NCBI GenBank assembly: GCA_022843845.1
Contig: JALHMW010000005.1
Location: 1-64,000 of the forward strand
DNA from: Archangium sp.
GTDB taxonomy: Bacteria; Myxococcota; Myxococcia; Myxococcales; Myxococcaceae
DNA: 64,000 nt
Reading direction: 5' to 3'
Numbering within the stretch: position 1 is the stretch's first letter; the number at the start of each line of letters is the position of its first letter. This document shows, one piece after another, positions 1 through 8,559 of this stretch. Made by a program: the position numbers and the translations under genes. The notes under the pieces are model-generated. The model saw only the letters and a program-made list of their open reading frames with translations. It searched no databases and was not told the origin of the DNA.

Positions 1-90
1 GGTGGTGGCGCGGGCGTCGGTGGTGGCGCGGGCGTCGGTGGTGGCGCGGGCGTCGGTGGTGGCGCGGGCGTCGGTGGTGGCGCGGCCGGG
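1..90 (+). repeat. 18-bp tandem repeat inside a coding region
   Basis: Four exact copies of an 18-bp unit lie at 1-18, 19-36, 37-54 and 55-72, followed by a partial diverging copy. In the reading frame of the downstream gene each unit encodes Gly-Gly-Gly-Ala-Gly-Val. It looks like a flexible linker between an upstream anchor and the folded domains. The array touches the window edge, so its full copy number is unknown. Confidence 0.9.
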
Positions 91-1668
91 GGCGTCGCGG
101 GCGACTCCTGCCAATCAGCCATCGCGATGACGCCGATCAGCGCGACGCAGTTCACCGCGACGGGGACGCTCACCGGGGCGGCTGACAACCACTCGGCGAC
201 CTGCGGCGGTGCCGGGAGGGATCTGGCCTTCTCCTTCGTCGTCGTCTCGCCCAGCGACGTCTCGTTCGCGATCACCAGCATTGGTGGCAGCGCTCAGCCG
301 ATCGGCTACCTGCTCCGTGACGACTGCACGAGCGAGCTCCGCTGCCACACGGGCACGGCTGCGAGCGCGGGTGTCGTCCTTCAGCCTGGCAGCTACCGGT
401 TGATCGTCGACGCGTTCACCTCGACCGTGACGGGCAGCTTCACCGCCACCGTCACCCTCTCGACCCCAGCGCCGCAGGTCGGAGACAACTGCGGCTCTGC
501 GGAAGTGCTCACCCTCACTGGCGGCTCGGCGTCGGCCAGCGGGAGCACCGACGGCTACATGGACGACGTCCTCAGCTCGAGCTGCAACTCGGTGGGCCCC
601 GATCGGTTCTACCGCGTCACGCTCGCCACCACGGCGTCGCTCTCGGCGACGGTCACCCCCGGGTCCAGCTCCTTCGCCGGGCTTGCCCTCCTCGGCCCCA
701 CCACCATCACCTCATGCGCCAGCGCCTCCGAGAGCACCTGCACGGGCGGCACGTCGAACGGCAGCCCGACGACGATCTCTGCGCCGTCGCTCAGCGCCGG
801 CACCTACTTCCTGGTCGTGAAGAACCTCGGGGCGGGCCCAGGCGCTTTCAGCCTGTCGGTGACCAGCACGAGCGCTGGTGTTCCAGGCGACACGTGCGCG
901 ACGGCAGTCCCCCTGACTTTCACTGCGGGCACCGCCAGCACGAATGGCACGGTGGTGGGCGCGTCGAACGACTTCTCGACGAGCTGCGCGACCTCGAGCC
1001 TCGACGTCGTCTATTCGTTCGCGGCCACGGCGGGCCAGGTGCTCACCGCAACCGCCATTCCGGGCAGCAGCTGGCGTCCCATCCTCTCGCTCGCGTCGGG
1101 CTCGTCGTGCAGCTCGGCGGCCGAGGCGACCTGCAACGCGGCGACGTCCACCGGGAGTTCGGCGACCCTGACGAGCGGCGCGCTCACCGCAGGCACCCAC
1201 TACCTCAGAGTCGACTCGGTCTCGGGGAGCGGCTCGGGCACGTTCGCGCTCTCGGCGAGCCTCTCGGCGGGCACGACGGCGACGGGGGAGAACTGCTCGA
1301 GCCCCATTCCGCTCACCTTCGTGGGCGGAAGCGCGACTGCGAGCGGCACCACCTCGACCGCAGTCCATGATCGAACCAGCGTGTGCGGCGGGGCCGCAGC
1401 AGACCGCGTGTACAGCTTCACGGTGAGCGGCACGCGCACCTTCTCGGCGTCGGTCGTGCCCGGAGGCACCCTCCGGCCCATCGTCTATGTCACGGGCCCA
1501 GGGACCTGCTCGACCTCCGTGACCGAAATTGCCTGCCTGGCCGCAACGTCGATTGGCCTCAGCACGACGTTGCCCACGCAGACGCTCACCTCGGGCACCT
1601 ACTTTCTCTGGGTCGACAGCTGGAGCGGTTCGAGCGGCACCTACACGCTCAGCGCGTCGCTGCAGTGA
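1..1668 (+). CDS. Secreted protein with Gly-rich linker and four pre-peptidase-like beta domains (5' end missing)
   Basis: The frame is open from base 1 and its start lies upstream of the window. The visible 555 residues begin with the GGGAGV linker, then a Gly-Ala stretch, then about four repeats of roughly 120 residues. Each repeat has a Cys near its start (for example GDSCQSA, GDNCGSA, GDTCATA, GENCSSP), a second Cys pair, and ends with a Gly-Thr-Tyr/Phe strand such as SGTYFLWVDS. This pattern resembles bacterial pre-peptidase C-terminal (PPC) domains of secreted proteins. By analogy with other proteins in the window the missing N-terminus may be a lipoprotein signal, but that is inference. 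The last 20 bases overlap the end of the convergent histone-deacetylase-like gene. No catalytic motif is visible. Confidence 0.75.
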   Translation, partial: GGGAGVGGGAGVGGGAGVGGGAGVGGGAAGGVAGDSCQSAIAMTPISATQFTATGTLTGAADNHSATCGGAGRDLAFSFVVVSPSDVSFAITSIGGSAQPIGYLLRDDCTSELRCHTGTAASAGVVLQPGSYRLIVDAFTSTVTGSFTATVTLSTPAPQVGDNCGSAEVLTLTGGSASASGSTDGYMDDVLSSSCNSVGPDRFYRVTLATTASLSATVTPGSSSFAGLALLGPTTITSCASASESTCTGGTSNGSPTTISAPSLSAGTYFLVVKNLGAGPGAFSLSVTSTSAGVPGDTCATAVPLTFTAGTASTNGTVVGASNDFSTSCATSSLDVVYSFAATAGQVLTATAIPGSSWRPILSLASGSSCSSAAEATCNAATSTGSSATLTSGALTAGTHYLRVDSVSGSGSGTFALSASLSAGTTATGENCSSPIPLTFVGGSATASGTTSTAVHDRTSVCGGAAADRVYSFTVSGTRTFSASVVPGGTLRPIVYVTGPGTCSTSVTEIACLAATSIGLSTTLPTQTLTSGTYFLWVDSWSGSSGTYTLSASLQ

Positions 1669-3412
1669 CCGGCGGCTTCAAGGTGAAGTGACTCGACTCT
1701 CGCTCCCGCGCGATCGCTGCCTGATCGTCTTCATCGAGGGGCGGGTTCAACCACTTCACCATCTCGTCGGCCTCCCACGCATACGGAGCGCCGTTGAGCA
1801 GCATGCGGCCCTCGGCCACTGCGCGCGTCGCCTCGAGCAGCGGCATGCCGCGAACGTCACGACAGAGCGCCTCGAACCGGCCCTGACGACCGGCGTCGAC
1901 GAAGCGCGCTGACTGCCGCGCCGCATACGCCATGTGGAACCACGACGGCCTGAACGCCACGCCATCGAGGAGGAGCCGCGTGGCGATGAGCGTCAGCAGG
2001 TGCGTCATCTCCTTCGCGAGGCCCAGCCCCGGCACCTCCTGCCCCGGCAGCTGCGGCCGGGTCGACGAGAAGCGCGCCCGCGGGTTGCGCAGCGAGAGCC
2101 AGTTCACGAACAGGAACGTGCCGGAGCCCACGCGCCGACGCTCCACCTCGAGCTCGACGAGGATGACCTGCGAGCCCGTGGTGGAGTCTTTGCCCACGAG
2201 CCGCGCGCGATCGTACGAGCCGGCCCGATCGAGGACGACGCGCACGTCGTCGAAGCCGAGGCGCCGCACCAGCGGCAGCACCCGGTACTTCTCGAGCGCA
2301 AACTCGACGCCCTCGGCCGTGTAGAACCCGAGCAGCCGATGCGGCCCGGTGCGGGGAAGGCCCAGGGCCTCGGCCACGTCGGCCTCGGTGAGCAGCGGCG
2401 CGTTCCCCAAGCTCTCGGGCTCGAGCGTCTTCGAGATGCCCTTCATGCGCGCCGCGAGCGGATCGAAGTCCGAAGGAATCGGTTCGTCCGAGTGCCGCGC
2501 GAGGACGAGCCCGGTGCCGGCGAGCACCTTCCAGGCGTGCGAGGTGTAGCCGCCGGCGGGCACCCACACCTGGGGGAGCTCGGCGAAGTGCTCGAAGACG
2601 CGCAGATCGCGACGGCGCACGCCGGCCAACGAGAGCCCGAGCGTGCCCAGACGATCGCCCGCCAGCACATCGCCACCTGCCAGCACGAACGCGAACTCCA
2701 CCTTCGGCATGCGGCTGAGCAACAGCTCCACGGCCTCGAGGTACGCCTCGTCTCCAGTCCCGGGCGGCAGCTCGACTTCGTCGACACCTTCGAGCGGGCC
2801 CCACGCCGTGCCCGAGATCGACCCCAACCAGACCGACGCGTCGCGGCCCAGGCACGCCGAAGTTCCGTCGGGCGGGTGGCAGTCGAGATCGAGCACCGCC
2901 ACGCGGCCCGAGAAGCCGTCAGCGCGAAGCACGGCGATGGCGACGGCGACGTCATGCACCACGCAGAAGCCAGCCCCTCGGGTCGGCGCCGCGTGATGGA
3001 AGCCGCCCAGCAGGTTCAACACGGGCGAGGTGTGCTCGAGCGCGTGGCGTGCGCCCTGAACGGTGCCGCCGGTCGCCAGGCGCACCGTGCGCAACACCTC
3101 GTCGACGTAGACGTCGGTGGGGTCGACCGCGAAGATCTGCGCGAGCGTCTCGACCTTCTGGAGCGACTCCAGGTACTCGTCGGTGTGCACGCGGCCGAGA
3201 TCGCCGTAGCTGACGGGCGAGGGAGCCAGCACGTCGTGCGACGTCAACACGCCCGCCGACATCAGGTAGTGGAGCGCGTCATCGGCCCTGCGGGTCTCGA
3301 GATGCGCGGGACCGGCTTCGACGCCACTCAGCGGCAGCCGATAGGCCTCGTCATGAAAGATCTTGAGCCGCGCGCCGCGATCGAACCAGCGCCTCAACGA
3401 ATGGGGGAGCAC
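1649..3412 (-). CDS. Histone deacetylase / acetylpolyamine amidohydrolase family protein with long C-terminal extension
   Basis: The 587-aa protein carries the class I/II histone deacetylase fold in its first ~310 residues. Visible motifs are the His dyad GGFHHA (139-140), the zinc-binding DxDxH segment LDLDCHPPDG (175-179), the second zinc Asp in AGGDVLAGDRLG (248) and the GGYTSH loop that supplies the active-site Tyr. Such bacterial enzymes hydrolyse N-acetyl groups from lysines, polyamines or small molecules; the substrate here is unknown. About 280 further residues have no motif I recognise, making it much longer than the usual 300-380 aa. The start used is GTG without an obvious ribosome-binding site; a start a few codons later is possible. 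It begins 12 bases after the 62-aa gene, so the two are probably co-transcribed. Confidence 0.85.
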   Translation of the reverse strand: MLPHSLRRWFDRGARLKIFHDEAYRLPLSGVEAGPAHLETRRADDALHYLMSAGVLTSHDVLAPSPVSYGDLGRVHTDEYLESLQKVETLAQIFAVDPTDVYVDEVLRTVRLATGGTVQGARHALEHTSPVLNLLGGFHHAAPTRGAGFCVVHDVAVAIAVLRADGFSGRVAVLDLDCHPPDGTSACLGRDASVWLGSISGTAWGPLEGVDEVELPPGTGDEAYLEAVELLLSRMPKVEFAFVLAGGDVLAGDRLGTLGLSLAGVRRRDLRVFEHFAELPQVWVPAGGYTSHAWKVLAGTGLVLARHSDEPIPSDFDPLAARMKGISKTLEPESLGNAPLLTEADVAEALGLPRTGPHRLLGFYTAEGVEFALEKYRVLPLVRRLGFDDVRVVLDRAGSYDRARLVGKDSTTGSQVILVELEVERRRVGSGTFLFVNWLSLRNPRARFSSTRPQLPGQEVPGLGLAKEMTHLLTLIATRLLLDGVAFRPSWFHMAYAARQSARFVDAGRQGRFEALCRDVRGMPLLEATRAVAEGRMLLNGAPYAWEADEMVKWLNPPLDEDDQAAIARERESSHFTLKPPVTAATR

Positions 3413-3424
3413 CGAAGGAGACGA

Positions 3425-3613
3425 TCAGAAATCGATGGTGACGACGCTGCCGCCTTCACTGTTGGTGGCCGGCTCTTCCTTCTCGGAGCGGCGGTCGCGA
3501 GCCTCGTCGTCATCCCTGTGCTTGGGGATCTCCATCTGAGGGCGCTGGCGCTCTTGTCGTTGACGCTCCGCTTCCCGACGGCGCAGCTCTTCGATGATGT
3601 ACCCGTCGAGCAT
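3425..3613 (-). CDS. Small charged hypothetical protein (62 aa)
   Basis: This short frame starts with ATG and has a GGGAG ribosome-binding site at normal spacing. The product opens with MLDGYIIEEL, continues as an Arg/Glu-rich helical stretch likely to form a single helix, and ends with an acidic tail and VVTIDF. Hydrophobic ends flanking a charged middle resemble small conserved proteins of Proteobacteria, but I cannot assign a function. It lies 12 bases upstream of the histone-deacetylase-like gene on the same strand, which favours co-transcription. Confidence 0.65.
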   Translation of the reverse strand: MLDGYIIEELRRREAERQRQERQRPQMEIPKHRDDDEARDRRSEKEEPATNSEGGSVVTIDF

Positions 3614-3733
3614 GTTGGAACTCCCGAGAACCGCCGTGAGACTGTCGCAATGATAACCGTCCCGGCCCTGCGAACAACCCAGCCAGACGCTGTCGAACAG
3701 CCCGAATTCACTGGGCTGCCATGAAATGTCACG

Positions 3734-4162
3734 TCACTTCGCTGCTTCGATGCGCTTCTTGAAGTTCTCCAGGAGCTTCGGGAGCTGACTATCGACCAGC
3801 GCGTTCAAGATCGTCTTCGGCACCAGGGGGCCCACGGTGACTTCGATGCTGTAGGTGCCGCGGGTGGTTCCATTGCCCAGATCTTCGAGCACCCAGCCGC
3901 CCTTGTTGTCCTTCATGAACTCGCCGTCGATGAACGACCAGCTCACCTTGTTGGGCTTCTCTTCCTTCATGTGCACCGTGTACTTGATGACCTTCACCAC
4001 CTCGGCCTCGTAGTGCACGTCGACCTCGGCGCCACGGCGGTTCGAGGTCTTGATCTTCTTCACCTCGGGCAAAAAGTCCGGGTAGCGCTCGTAGTCCGAG
4101 ATGATCTCGAAGCACTTCTCGACGGGAGCGTTGAAGACGACGGAGCGGGTCGCGCCAGGCAT
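3734..4162 (-). CDS. SRPBCC / START-like family protein (Coq10-type lipid binding)
   Basis: The 142-aa product fits the polyketide-cyclase/START-like SRPBCC fold, a hydrophobic-ligand pocket. It begins with the typical APVEKCFEIISDYERYPDFLP segment, where the domain helix and the Tyr-Pro-x-Phe loop are recognisable, and closes with the long C-terminal helix LPKLLENFKKRI. Family members bind ubiquinone or other lipids, or act in ribosome-associated roles (RatA/Coq10 type); the ligand cannot be told from sequence. I chose the ATG at 4162 because the domain begins right after it; ten extra codons are open upstream. It sits alone, 75 bases downstream of glpX on the same strand. Confidence 0.85.
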   Translation of the reverse strand: MPGATRSVVFNAPVEKCFEIISDYERYPDFLPEVKKIKTSNRRGAEVDVHYEAEVVKVIKYTVHMKEEKPNKVSWSFIDGEFMKDNKGGWVLEDLGNGTTRGTYSIEVTVGPLVPKTILNALVDSQLPKLLENFKKRIEAAK

Positions 4163-4237
4163 GTGAGGAGTCTCCGGGGAGAGGAAGAGCAAGCGAAAGC
4201 GTAGCAGCCCCGCGTCAGGCAGCAGGGAAATTGCGGC

Positions 4238-5194
4238 TCACATCGGCTTCTTGTCGAGGCGGTGGGTCGCGGTCACGAAGCGCGTGGTGCCGGTCTTCGA
4301 GCGCATCACGACCGAGTGGGTCTCGGCGCCGTGGGCGAAGAACCGCACGCCCTTCAAGAAGTCGCTCGAGGTGACGCCGGTGGCCGCGAACATGACGTCG
4401 CCGCGGGCCAGCTCTTCGGCGCGGTAGATGCGGTGCTCGTCGTCGATGCCCATCTTCTTCGCGCGCGCTCGCTCTTCGTCGTTGCGGAACTTGAGCCGGC
4501 CCTGGAAGTCGCCATCGACGCAGCGCACAGCGGCCGCGCTGATCACGCCCTCGGGCGCACCTCCGGTGCCCATCAGCAAGTCGACGCCGCTCTCTTCGAA
4601 GCAGGTCGACACCGCGCCCGCGACGTCGCCCTCTTCGATGAGGCGCACGCGAGCACCCGACGCCCGCACCTCGGCGATCAGCTTGGCGTGACGTTCGCGA
4701 TCGAGGATCACGACGGTGAGCTCCGAGACGACGCGGCCGAGGGCTTTGGCGACCGCGTTCAGGTTCTCGGTCGGCGTCTTCGCCAGATCGATGCAGCCGC
4801 GCGCTCGCGGGCCACAGGCGATCTTCTCCATGTACGTGTCGGGGGCGTTGAGCAGGTTGCCCTTCTCGGCGAGGGCGACGACCGAGATGGCGCCCGGCCG
4901 GCCGTACGCGCAGAGGTTGGTGCCCTCGAGCGGGTCGAGCGCGATGTCGACCGGCGGCGCGCTGGTGGTGCCCTTGCCGACGCGCTCACCGATGTAGAGC
5001 ATCGGCGCCTCGTCGCGTTCGCCTTCACCGATGACGACGGTGCCGTCGATGTTCAGGGTGTCGAAGGCGCGGCGCATCGCATCGACGGCGGCCTGGTCTG
5101 ACTCGTTCTTGTTGCCGCGCCCCATGGTGTGCGCAGACGCGATGGCGGCCTGCTCGGTGACGCGGACGACTTCGAGGGCGAGGTTGCGGTCCAT
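4238..5194 (-). CDS. glpX: Class II fructose-1,6-bisphosphatase
   Basis: The 318-aa protein matches GlpX-type fructose-1,6-bisphosphatase, which hydrolyses fructose 1,6-bisphosphate in gluconeogenesis using divalent metal. Visible are the N-terminal MDRNLALEVVRVTEQAA, the metal-site GEGERDEAPMLYIGE, the phosphatase motif DIALDPLEGTN and the sugar-binding GTGGAPEG. Length agrees with the family (about 320-340 aa). The ATG at 5194 is preceded by an AAGGAG ribosome-binding site six bases upstream and is where the family starts. It follows the thioesterase gene by 24 bases on the same strand, so they may share a transcript. Confidence 0.95.
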   Translation of the reverse strand: MDRNLALEVVRVTEQAAIASAHTMGRGNKNESDQAAVDAMRRAFDTLNIDGTVVIGEGERDEAPMLYIGERVGKGTTSAPPVDIALDPLEGTNLCAYGRPGAISVVALAEKGNLLNAPDTYMEKIACGPRARGCIDLAKTPTENLNAVAKALGRVVSELTVVILDRERHAKLIAEVRASGARVRLIEEGDVAGAVSTCFEESGVDLLMGTGGAPEGVISAAAVRCVDGDFQGRLKFRNDEERARAKKMGIDDEHRIYRAEELARGDVMFAATGVTSSDFLKGVRFFAHGAETHSVVMRSKTGTTRFVTATHRLDKKPM

Positions 5195-5218
5195 GCAGGC
5201 TCCTTCGAAAAGACGCAC

Positions 5219-5650
5219 TCAGGGCGAGGGGGAGGCGCTGAGCAGTCGCATCACCTCAGTGGGAAGTCCAGTGGGTTTTCCCTGAGGACCGACGCACGCG
5301 TGCACCGTGAAGCCGGTCGCGAGTTCGTCTCGGCCGGCCTCACGCCGCACCACGTATTCGAAGCGCAGCGAGGCGCGCCGGAGCTCGACGAGCTTCACCT
5401 CGATGAGGATCACGTCGTCGTACTTCGCGGGGGCGCGGTAGCGGGCGCTGGCCTCGACGACCGGCAACCCGAAGCCCTGGCGCTCGAGCTCGACGTAGCT
5501 GCCGCCCAGGGAGCGGAAGAACTCGCTGCGCGACAGCTCGAAGTAGCGAAAGTAGTTCGCGTAGTAGACGACGCCCATCTGATCGGTGTCGCCGTAGATG
5601 ACGCGCGTCTTCGCTTCGATCACCCGCGTGGTGGGCGCTGGAGGAGGCAT
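5219..5650 (-). CDS. YbgC-type acyl-CoA thioesterase (hot-dog fold)
   Basis: The 143-aa protein is a 4-hydroxybenzoyl-CoA thioesterase-family hot-dog enzyme that should hydrolyse acyl-CoA thioesters in the cytoplasm. The hallmark active-site segment GDTDQMGVVYYANYFRYFE is present, followed by the LGGSYVELERQG helix. I chose the ATG at 5650 because the domain begins about 15 residues later; an earlier ATG at 5689 would overlap the divergent gene's start. The gene directly precedes glpX on the same strand and faces the phosphatase gene across a 37-base divergent region. Confidence 0.88.
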   Translation of the reverse strand: MPPPAPTTRVIEAKTRVIYGDTDQMGVVYYANYFRYFELSRSEFFRSLGGSYVELERQGFGLPVVEASARYRAPAKYDDVILIEVKLVELRRASLRFEYVVRREAGRDELATGFTVHACVGPQGKPTGLPTEVMRLLSASPSP

Positions 5651-5687
5651 CGTGCCGTCAGCGCTTACCACTTCAAGACGCTCGACC

Positions 5688-7337
5688 ATGCCTGCGAAAG
5701 CGACCAATCTGCGCGCCCTCATGATGAGCCGCCTCGTCGCGTTCTGCTGCGTCGTCATCGCCCTCCCCGCCATCGCCAGGCCGCCGCGCCTGACGGTCTT
5801 CATCAGCGTCGACGCGCTGGGCACCGACGTGCTCCAGAAACACCGGCCGCGGCTGAAGGGTGGGCTCGCGCGGCTGATCAACGAGGGCGCCTTCGTGCCA
5901 TCGGTGCACTACGAGTTCGCGGAGTGCGTCACCGGTGCGGGCCACGCGACCCTCGTCACCGGCGCCAACCCGTGGCGGCATGGCGTCGTCTCGAACAAGA
6001 TCTTCAACCGCGCCACCGGCAAGCTCGACCCGATCTTCGCCGACGCGAACCACCCGATCCTCGAGGCGCCCCTCGGCAACGACGACGTCTCGCCCGCCAA
6101 CTTGTTGGCCGAGACGCTGTCGGACCGGCTGCGTGCGTCGACGTGGAGCGCGGGAAAGTCGATCGCGCTCTCAGGCAAGGCGCGCTCGTCGATCGCGATG
6201 GCGGGCAAGCTCGGCGAGGCGTGGTGGTTTCACGAGCAGCTCGGCCGCTTCGTGACGGGCACGTATTACCGCAAGGCGGTGCCGGCCTGGGTGCAGGCGT
6301 TCAACGACAAGAAGCTCCCCGATGGGTACCACGGCAAGAAGTGGGAGCTGCTCGGCCCCGTGAAGGAGTACCGCGGTGAAGACGAGCGCCCGTTCGAGTC
6401 CGACTGGTACGGCATGTCGCGCGTGTTCCCTCACCCGCTCTCGGGTGGGCTGCCCTCACCCGGCCCACAGTCGTACTCGGCGCTCGCGTCGAGCCCGATG
6501 ATGAACGAGGTGATGGTCGAGTTCGCGAAGGCAGCGATCGAAGGTGAGCAGCTCGGCAAAGACGACGTGCCCGATCTGCTCTCGCTCAGCCTCTCGGCGT
6601 TCGATCGCACCTATCACCTGTACGGACCGAGCTCGTGGGAGATGCAGGACATGGTGCTGCGGCTCGACAAGGCGCTCGGAGAGCTGCTGGCGCTGCTCGA
6701 TCGCGTCGTGGGCCGAGGGAACGTGGTGGTGATCCTGTCGGCTGATCACGGCGGCGCAGGCATTCCCGAAGAGTGGGCGGCGCTCGGGCTCGACGGAAAG
6801 CGCGTGCCGCCCTCGTCACTGTCGACCGCGGTGAACGACGCGCTGAGAGCGAAGACGGGCCTCGAGAAGACGATCGCCTCGATCGAAGAGACCGACGTGT
6901 ACCTCGACCTGAAGGGCCTCGCCGACAAGAAGCAGGACGTGATGGCCGTGCGCCGGCAGGTGGCCGATCAGCTGCGCGCGCTGCCTGACGTCGCGGTGGC
7001 CGTCTCGCGCGACGATCTCGAGGGTCGCGACACGGCGGGGTTCCTGCGCGCGCTCCGGCTCGGGTTCCACCCCGATCGCAGCGGCGACGTGTTGATGATC
7101 TTGAAGCCCTTCCGCGTGCTCGAGACCGAGGAGCGCGGTACGTCGCACGGCACGCCGTACGCCTACGACTCCGAGGTGCCGCTGTTCCTGTGGGGCCGTG
7201 GCGTCAAGCCGGGCATCTCGGCTGCGCACGCGCGGGTCATCGACGTCGCGCCGACGGCGGCCGCGTTGATGGAGCTGGGTGCACCGGCGCTCAACGAAGG
7301 CCGCGCCTTGCACGAGCTGCTCGCCCTGCCGAAGTGA
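5688..7337 (+). CDS. Secreted alkaline-phosphatase-superfamily hydrolase (PafA / type I phosphodiesterase-like)
   Basis: The 549-aa protein has an N-terminal hydrophobic signal sequence (RLVAFCCVVIALPAIA) and then the alkaline phosphatase superfamily fold. The metal-binding FISVDALGTD opens the domain, the nucleophile lies in the CVTGAGHATLVTG segment (Thr, as in phosphate-insensitive PafA-type phosphatases and NPPs), and SADHGGAGIPEEW plus SHGTPYAYD give the remaining metal-ligand regions. It probably removes phosphate from monoesters or diesters in the periplasm. ATG at 5688 was chosen; ATG at 5721 would also leave a complete signal peptide. The stop overlaps the GTG of the next gene (GTGA), implying coupling. 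Confidence 0.85.
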   Translation: MPAKATNLRALMMSRLVAFCCVVIALPAIARPPRLTVFISVDALGTDVLQKHRPRLKGGLARLINEGAFVPSVHYEFAECVTGAGHATLVTGANPWRHGVVSNKIFNRATGKLDPIFADANHPILEAPLGNDDVSPANLLAETLSDRLRASTWSAGKSIALSGKARSSIAMAGKLGEAWWFHEQLGRFVTGTYYRKAVPAWVQAFNDKKLPDGYHGKKWELLGPVKEYRGEDERPFESDWYGMSRVFPHPLSGGLPSPGPQSYSALASSPMMNEVMVEFAKAAIEGEQLGKDDVPDLLSLSLSAFDRTYHLYGPSSWEMQDMVLRLDKALGELLALLDRVVGRGNVVVILSADHGGAGIPEEWAALGLDGKRVPPSSLSTAVNDALRAKTGLEKTIASIEETDVYLDLKGLADKKQDVMAVRRQVADQLRALPDVAVAVSRDDLEGRDTAGFLRALRLGFHPDRSGDVLMILKPFRVLETEERGTSHGTPYAYDSEVPLFLWGRGVKPGISAAHARVIDVAPTAAALMELGAPALNEGRALHELLALPK

Positions 7338-8002
7338 AGCCCCGCGCTCCGCACGTCAGCATCGTCGAGCCCGCGCTGCCTGCTGCGGAGTTCGAGCGGC
7401 TGCGCAAGCGCATCATGAAGCTGGGCGCGGAGCGGCGACGAGAGAGCTACCAGACGACGTTCTGGTTCGACCTCGCGTCGCAGCCTGCCAACGTCGTGGA
7501 GCGTGCCGTGCTCGCGTTGATTCCACAGGTGTCGCCAGAGAGGCGCGCGCGCGTGATCGGCGTCGAGTGGTGGCTCTCGCGCATGCGCACCTCGAACGTG
7601 AAGATCGACTTCCACGTCGATCGCGACAACGCGCTCTTCGACGACACCGGGCGCACGGTGCGGCCCATCACGTCGTCGTTGCTGTACGTCACCTCGAGCG
7701 TGGGCGGGCTGCTGGCCGTGACGACGAAGAAGCCAGACGTCCGGAGGCCTGCGTGTGCTCCCGACACCGACGACTTCGATCTCGTCGAGCCGCGCCCCAA
7801 CCGCTTCGTCTTCTTCGACGCGAAGCTGACCCACGGCGTCCTCGACGCCCGCAACGAGCTGCCCCTTCGGAGGCTGCCCACCCAGCGCGCCTGGCGCATC
7901 GCCATCGCCATCAACCTCTGGCACCGCAGGCCGCGCCGCGTGCCGACGTTCGGGGAGTCGGTTCATTATCGAGGGTTGGCAGAGGGCCCCCGTCCCGCCT
8001 AG
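7334..8002 (+). CDS. 2-oxoglutarate/Fe(II)-dependent oxygenase-like protein
   Basis: The 222-aa frame begins with a GTG whose last two bases form part of the TGA of the upstream phosphatase, so expression is likely coupled. The product has a double-stranded beta-helix look: FHVDRDN supplies a His-x-Asp pair, SSLLYVTSSVGGLLAV gives two strands, and FFDAKLTHGVLDAR supplies the distal His, together matching the HxD...H iron-binding facial triad of 2OG oxygenases. A later Arg-rich strand (RIAIAINLWHR) could bind 2-oxoglutarate. The substrate is unknown. I infer the family from motif order only. Confidence 0.6.
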   Translation: MKPRAPHVSIVEPALPAAEFERLRKRIMKLGAERRRESYQTTFWFDLASQPANVVERAVLALIPQVSPERRARVIGVEWWLSRMRTSNVKIDFHVDRDNALFDDTGRTVRPITSSLLYVTSSVGGLLAVTTKKPDVRRPACAPDTDDFDLVEPRPNRFVFFDAKLTHGVLDARNELPLRRLPTQRAWRIAIAINLWHRRPRRVPTFGESVHYRGLAEGPRPA

Positions 8003-8013
8003 GTTCGACGTTC

Positions 8014-8412
8014 ATGGTTCGAGCGCTGCTCCTCAGCACGCTGTTCGCTTCCTTCTCCTGGGCGGGCCCGGATGGGGCACCTGCGGAGGCTGAACCGTTC
8101 GTGATCGAGGCGTCGTCATCGCTGAAGCTCACCGTCGCGCACGAGTTCCAGCGGCCCGTCGCGCGTGAGCGCATCACCTACCTGCTCAACTACTGGTCCG
8201 AGCGCTTCGGCGTGCAGAACGAGTGGCACGGCGACCGCGTCTTCTTGAGCGGCAAGGTGTGGGGCGTCGAGATTCGCGCGGTCTTCACGGTGCTGGAAAA
8301 GTCGGTGATCGCCATCGCGAATGATCCGCGCACGATGCTGGCGTCGGCCGCACAGGGCTACGTCTACAAGAAGCTCCGCAAGTACCTGCACCCGACCTAC
8401 GAAGAGCCCTGA
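8014..8412 (+). CDS. Secreted PHA-granule-regulatory-like (PHA_gran_rgn) family protein
   Basis: The 132-aa protein has a short N-terminal signal (LLLSTLFASFSWA, cleavage likely before GPDG) and a domain resembling the polyhydroxyalkanoic acid system family: two antiparallel beta strands around WHGDRVFLSGKVWGVEIRA followed by a C-terminal helix YVYKKLRKYL. In other bacteria this small family sits beside polyester granule genes, but members are widespread and poorly characterised. An exported version is unusual for a granule regulator, so a different role is likely. It starts 11 bases after the oxygenase-like gene on the same strand. Confidence 0.6.
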   Translation: MVRALLLSTLFASFSWAGPDGAPAEAEPFVIEASSSLKLTVAHEFQRPVARERITYLLNYWSERFGVQNEWHGDRVFLSGKVWGVEIRAVFTVLEKSVIAIANDPRTMLASAAQGYVYKKLRKYLHPTYEEP

Positions 8413-8559
8413 GCCGTCCAAGCGCCCGGAAGTCCAGTTTTCTTTCGTGTCGGACGGTGTGGGAGCCTACTTTCTCGCACACACGCGTCGCTGGCCGGCT
8501 GCTGATCAGGATCGCGCTGGTGGCGGCAAATCGGCCTGGGAGAACTCTGGCTTTACAGC

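Noticed and set aside
8413-8559. Possible RNA gene in the gap before the helicase
   Set aside because: I found no cloverleaf or conserved structural element, only ordinary intergenic sequence.
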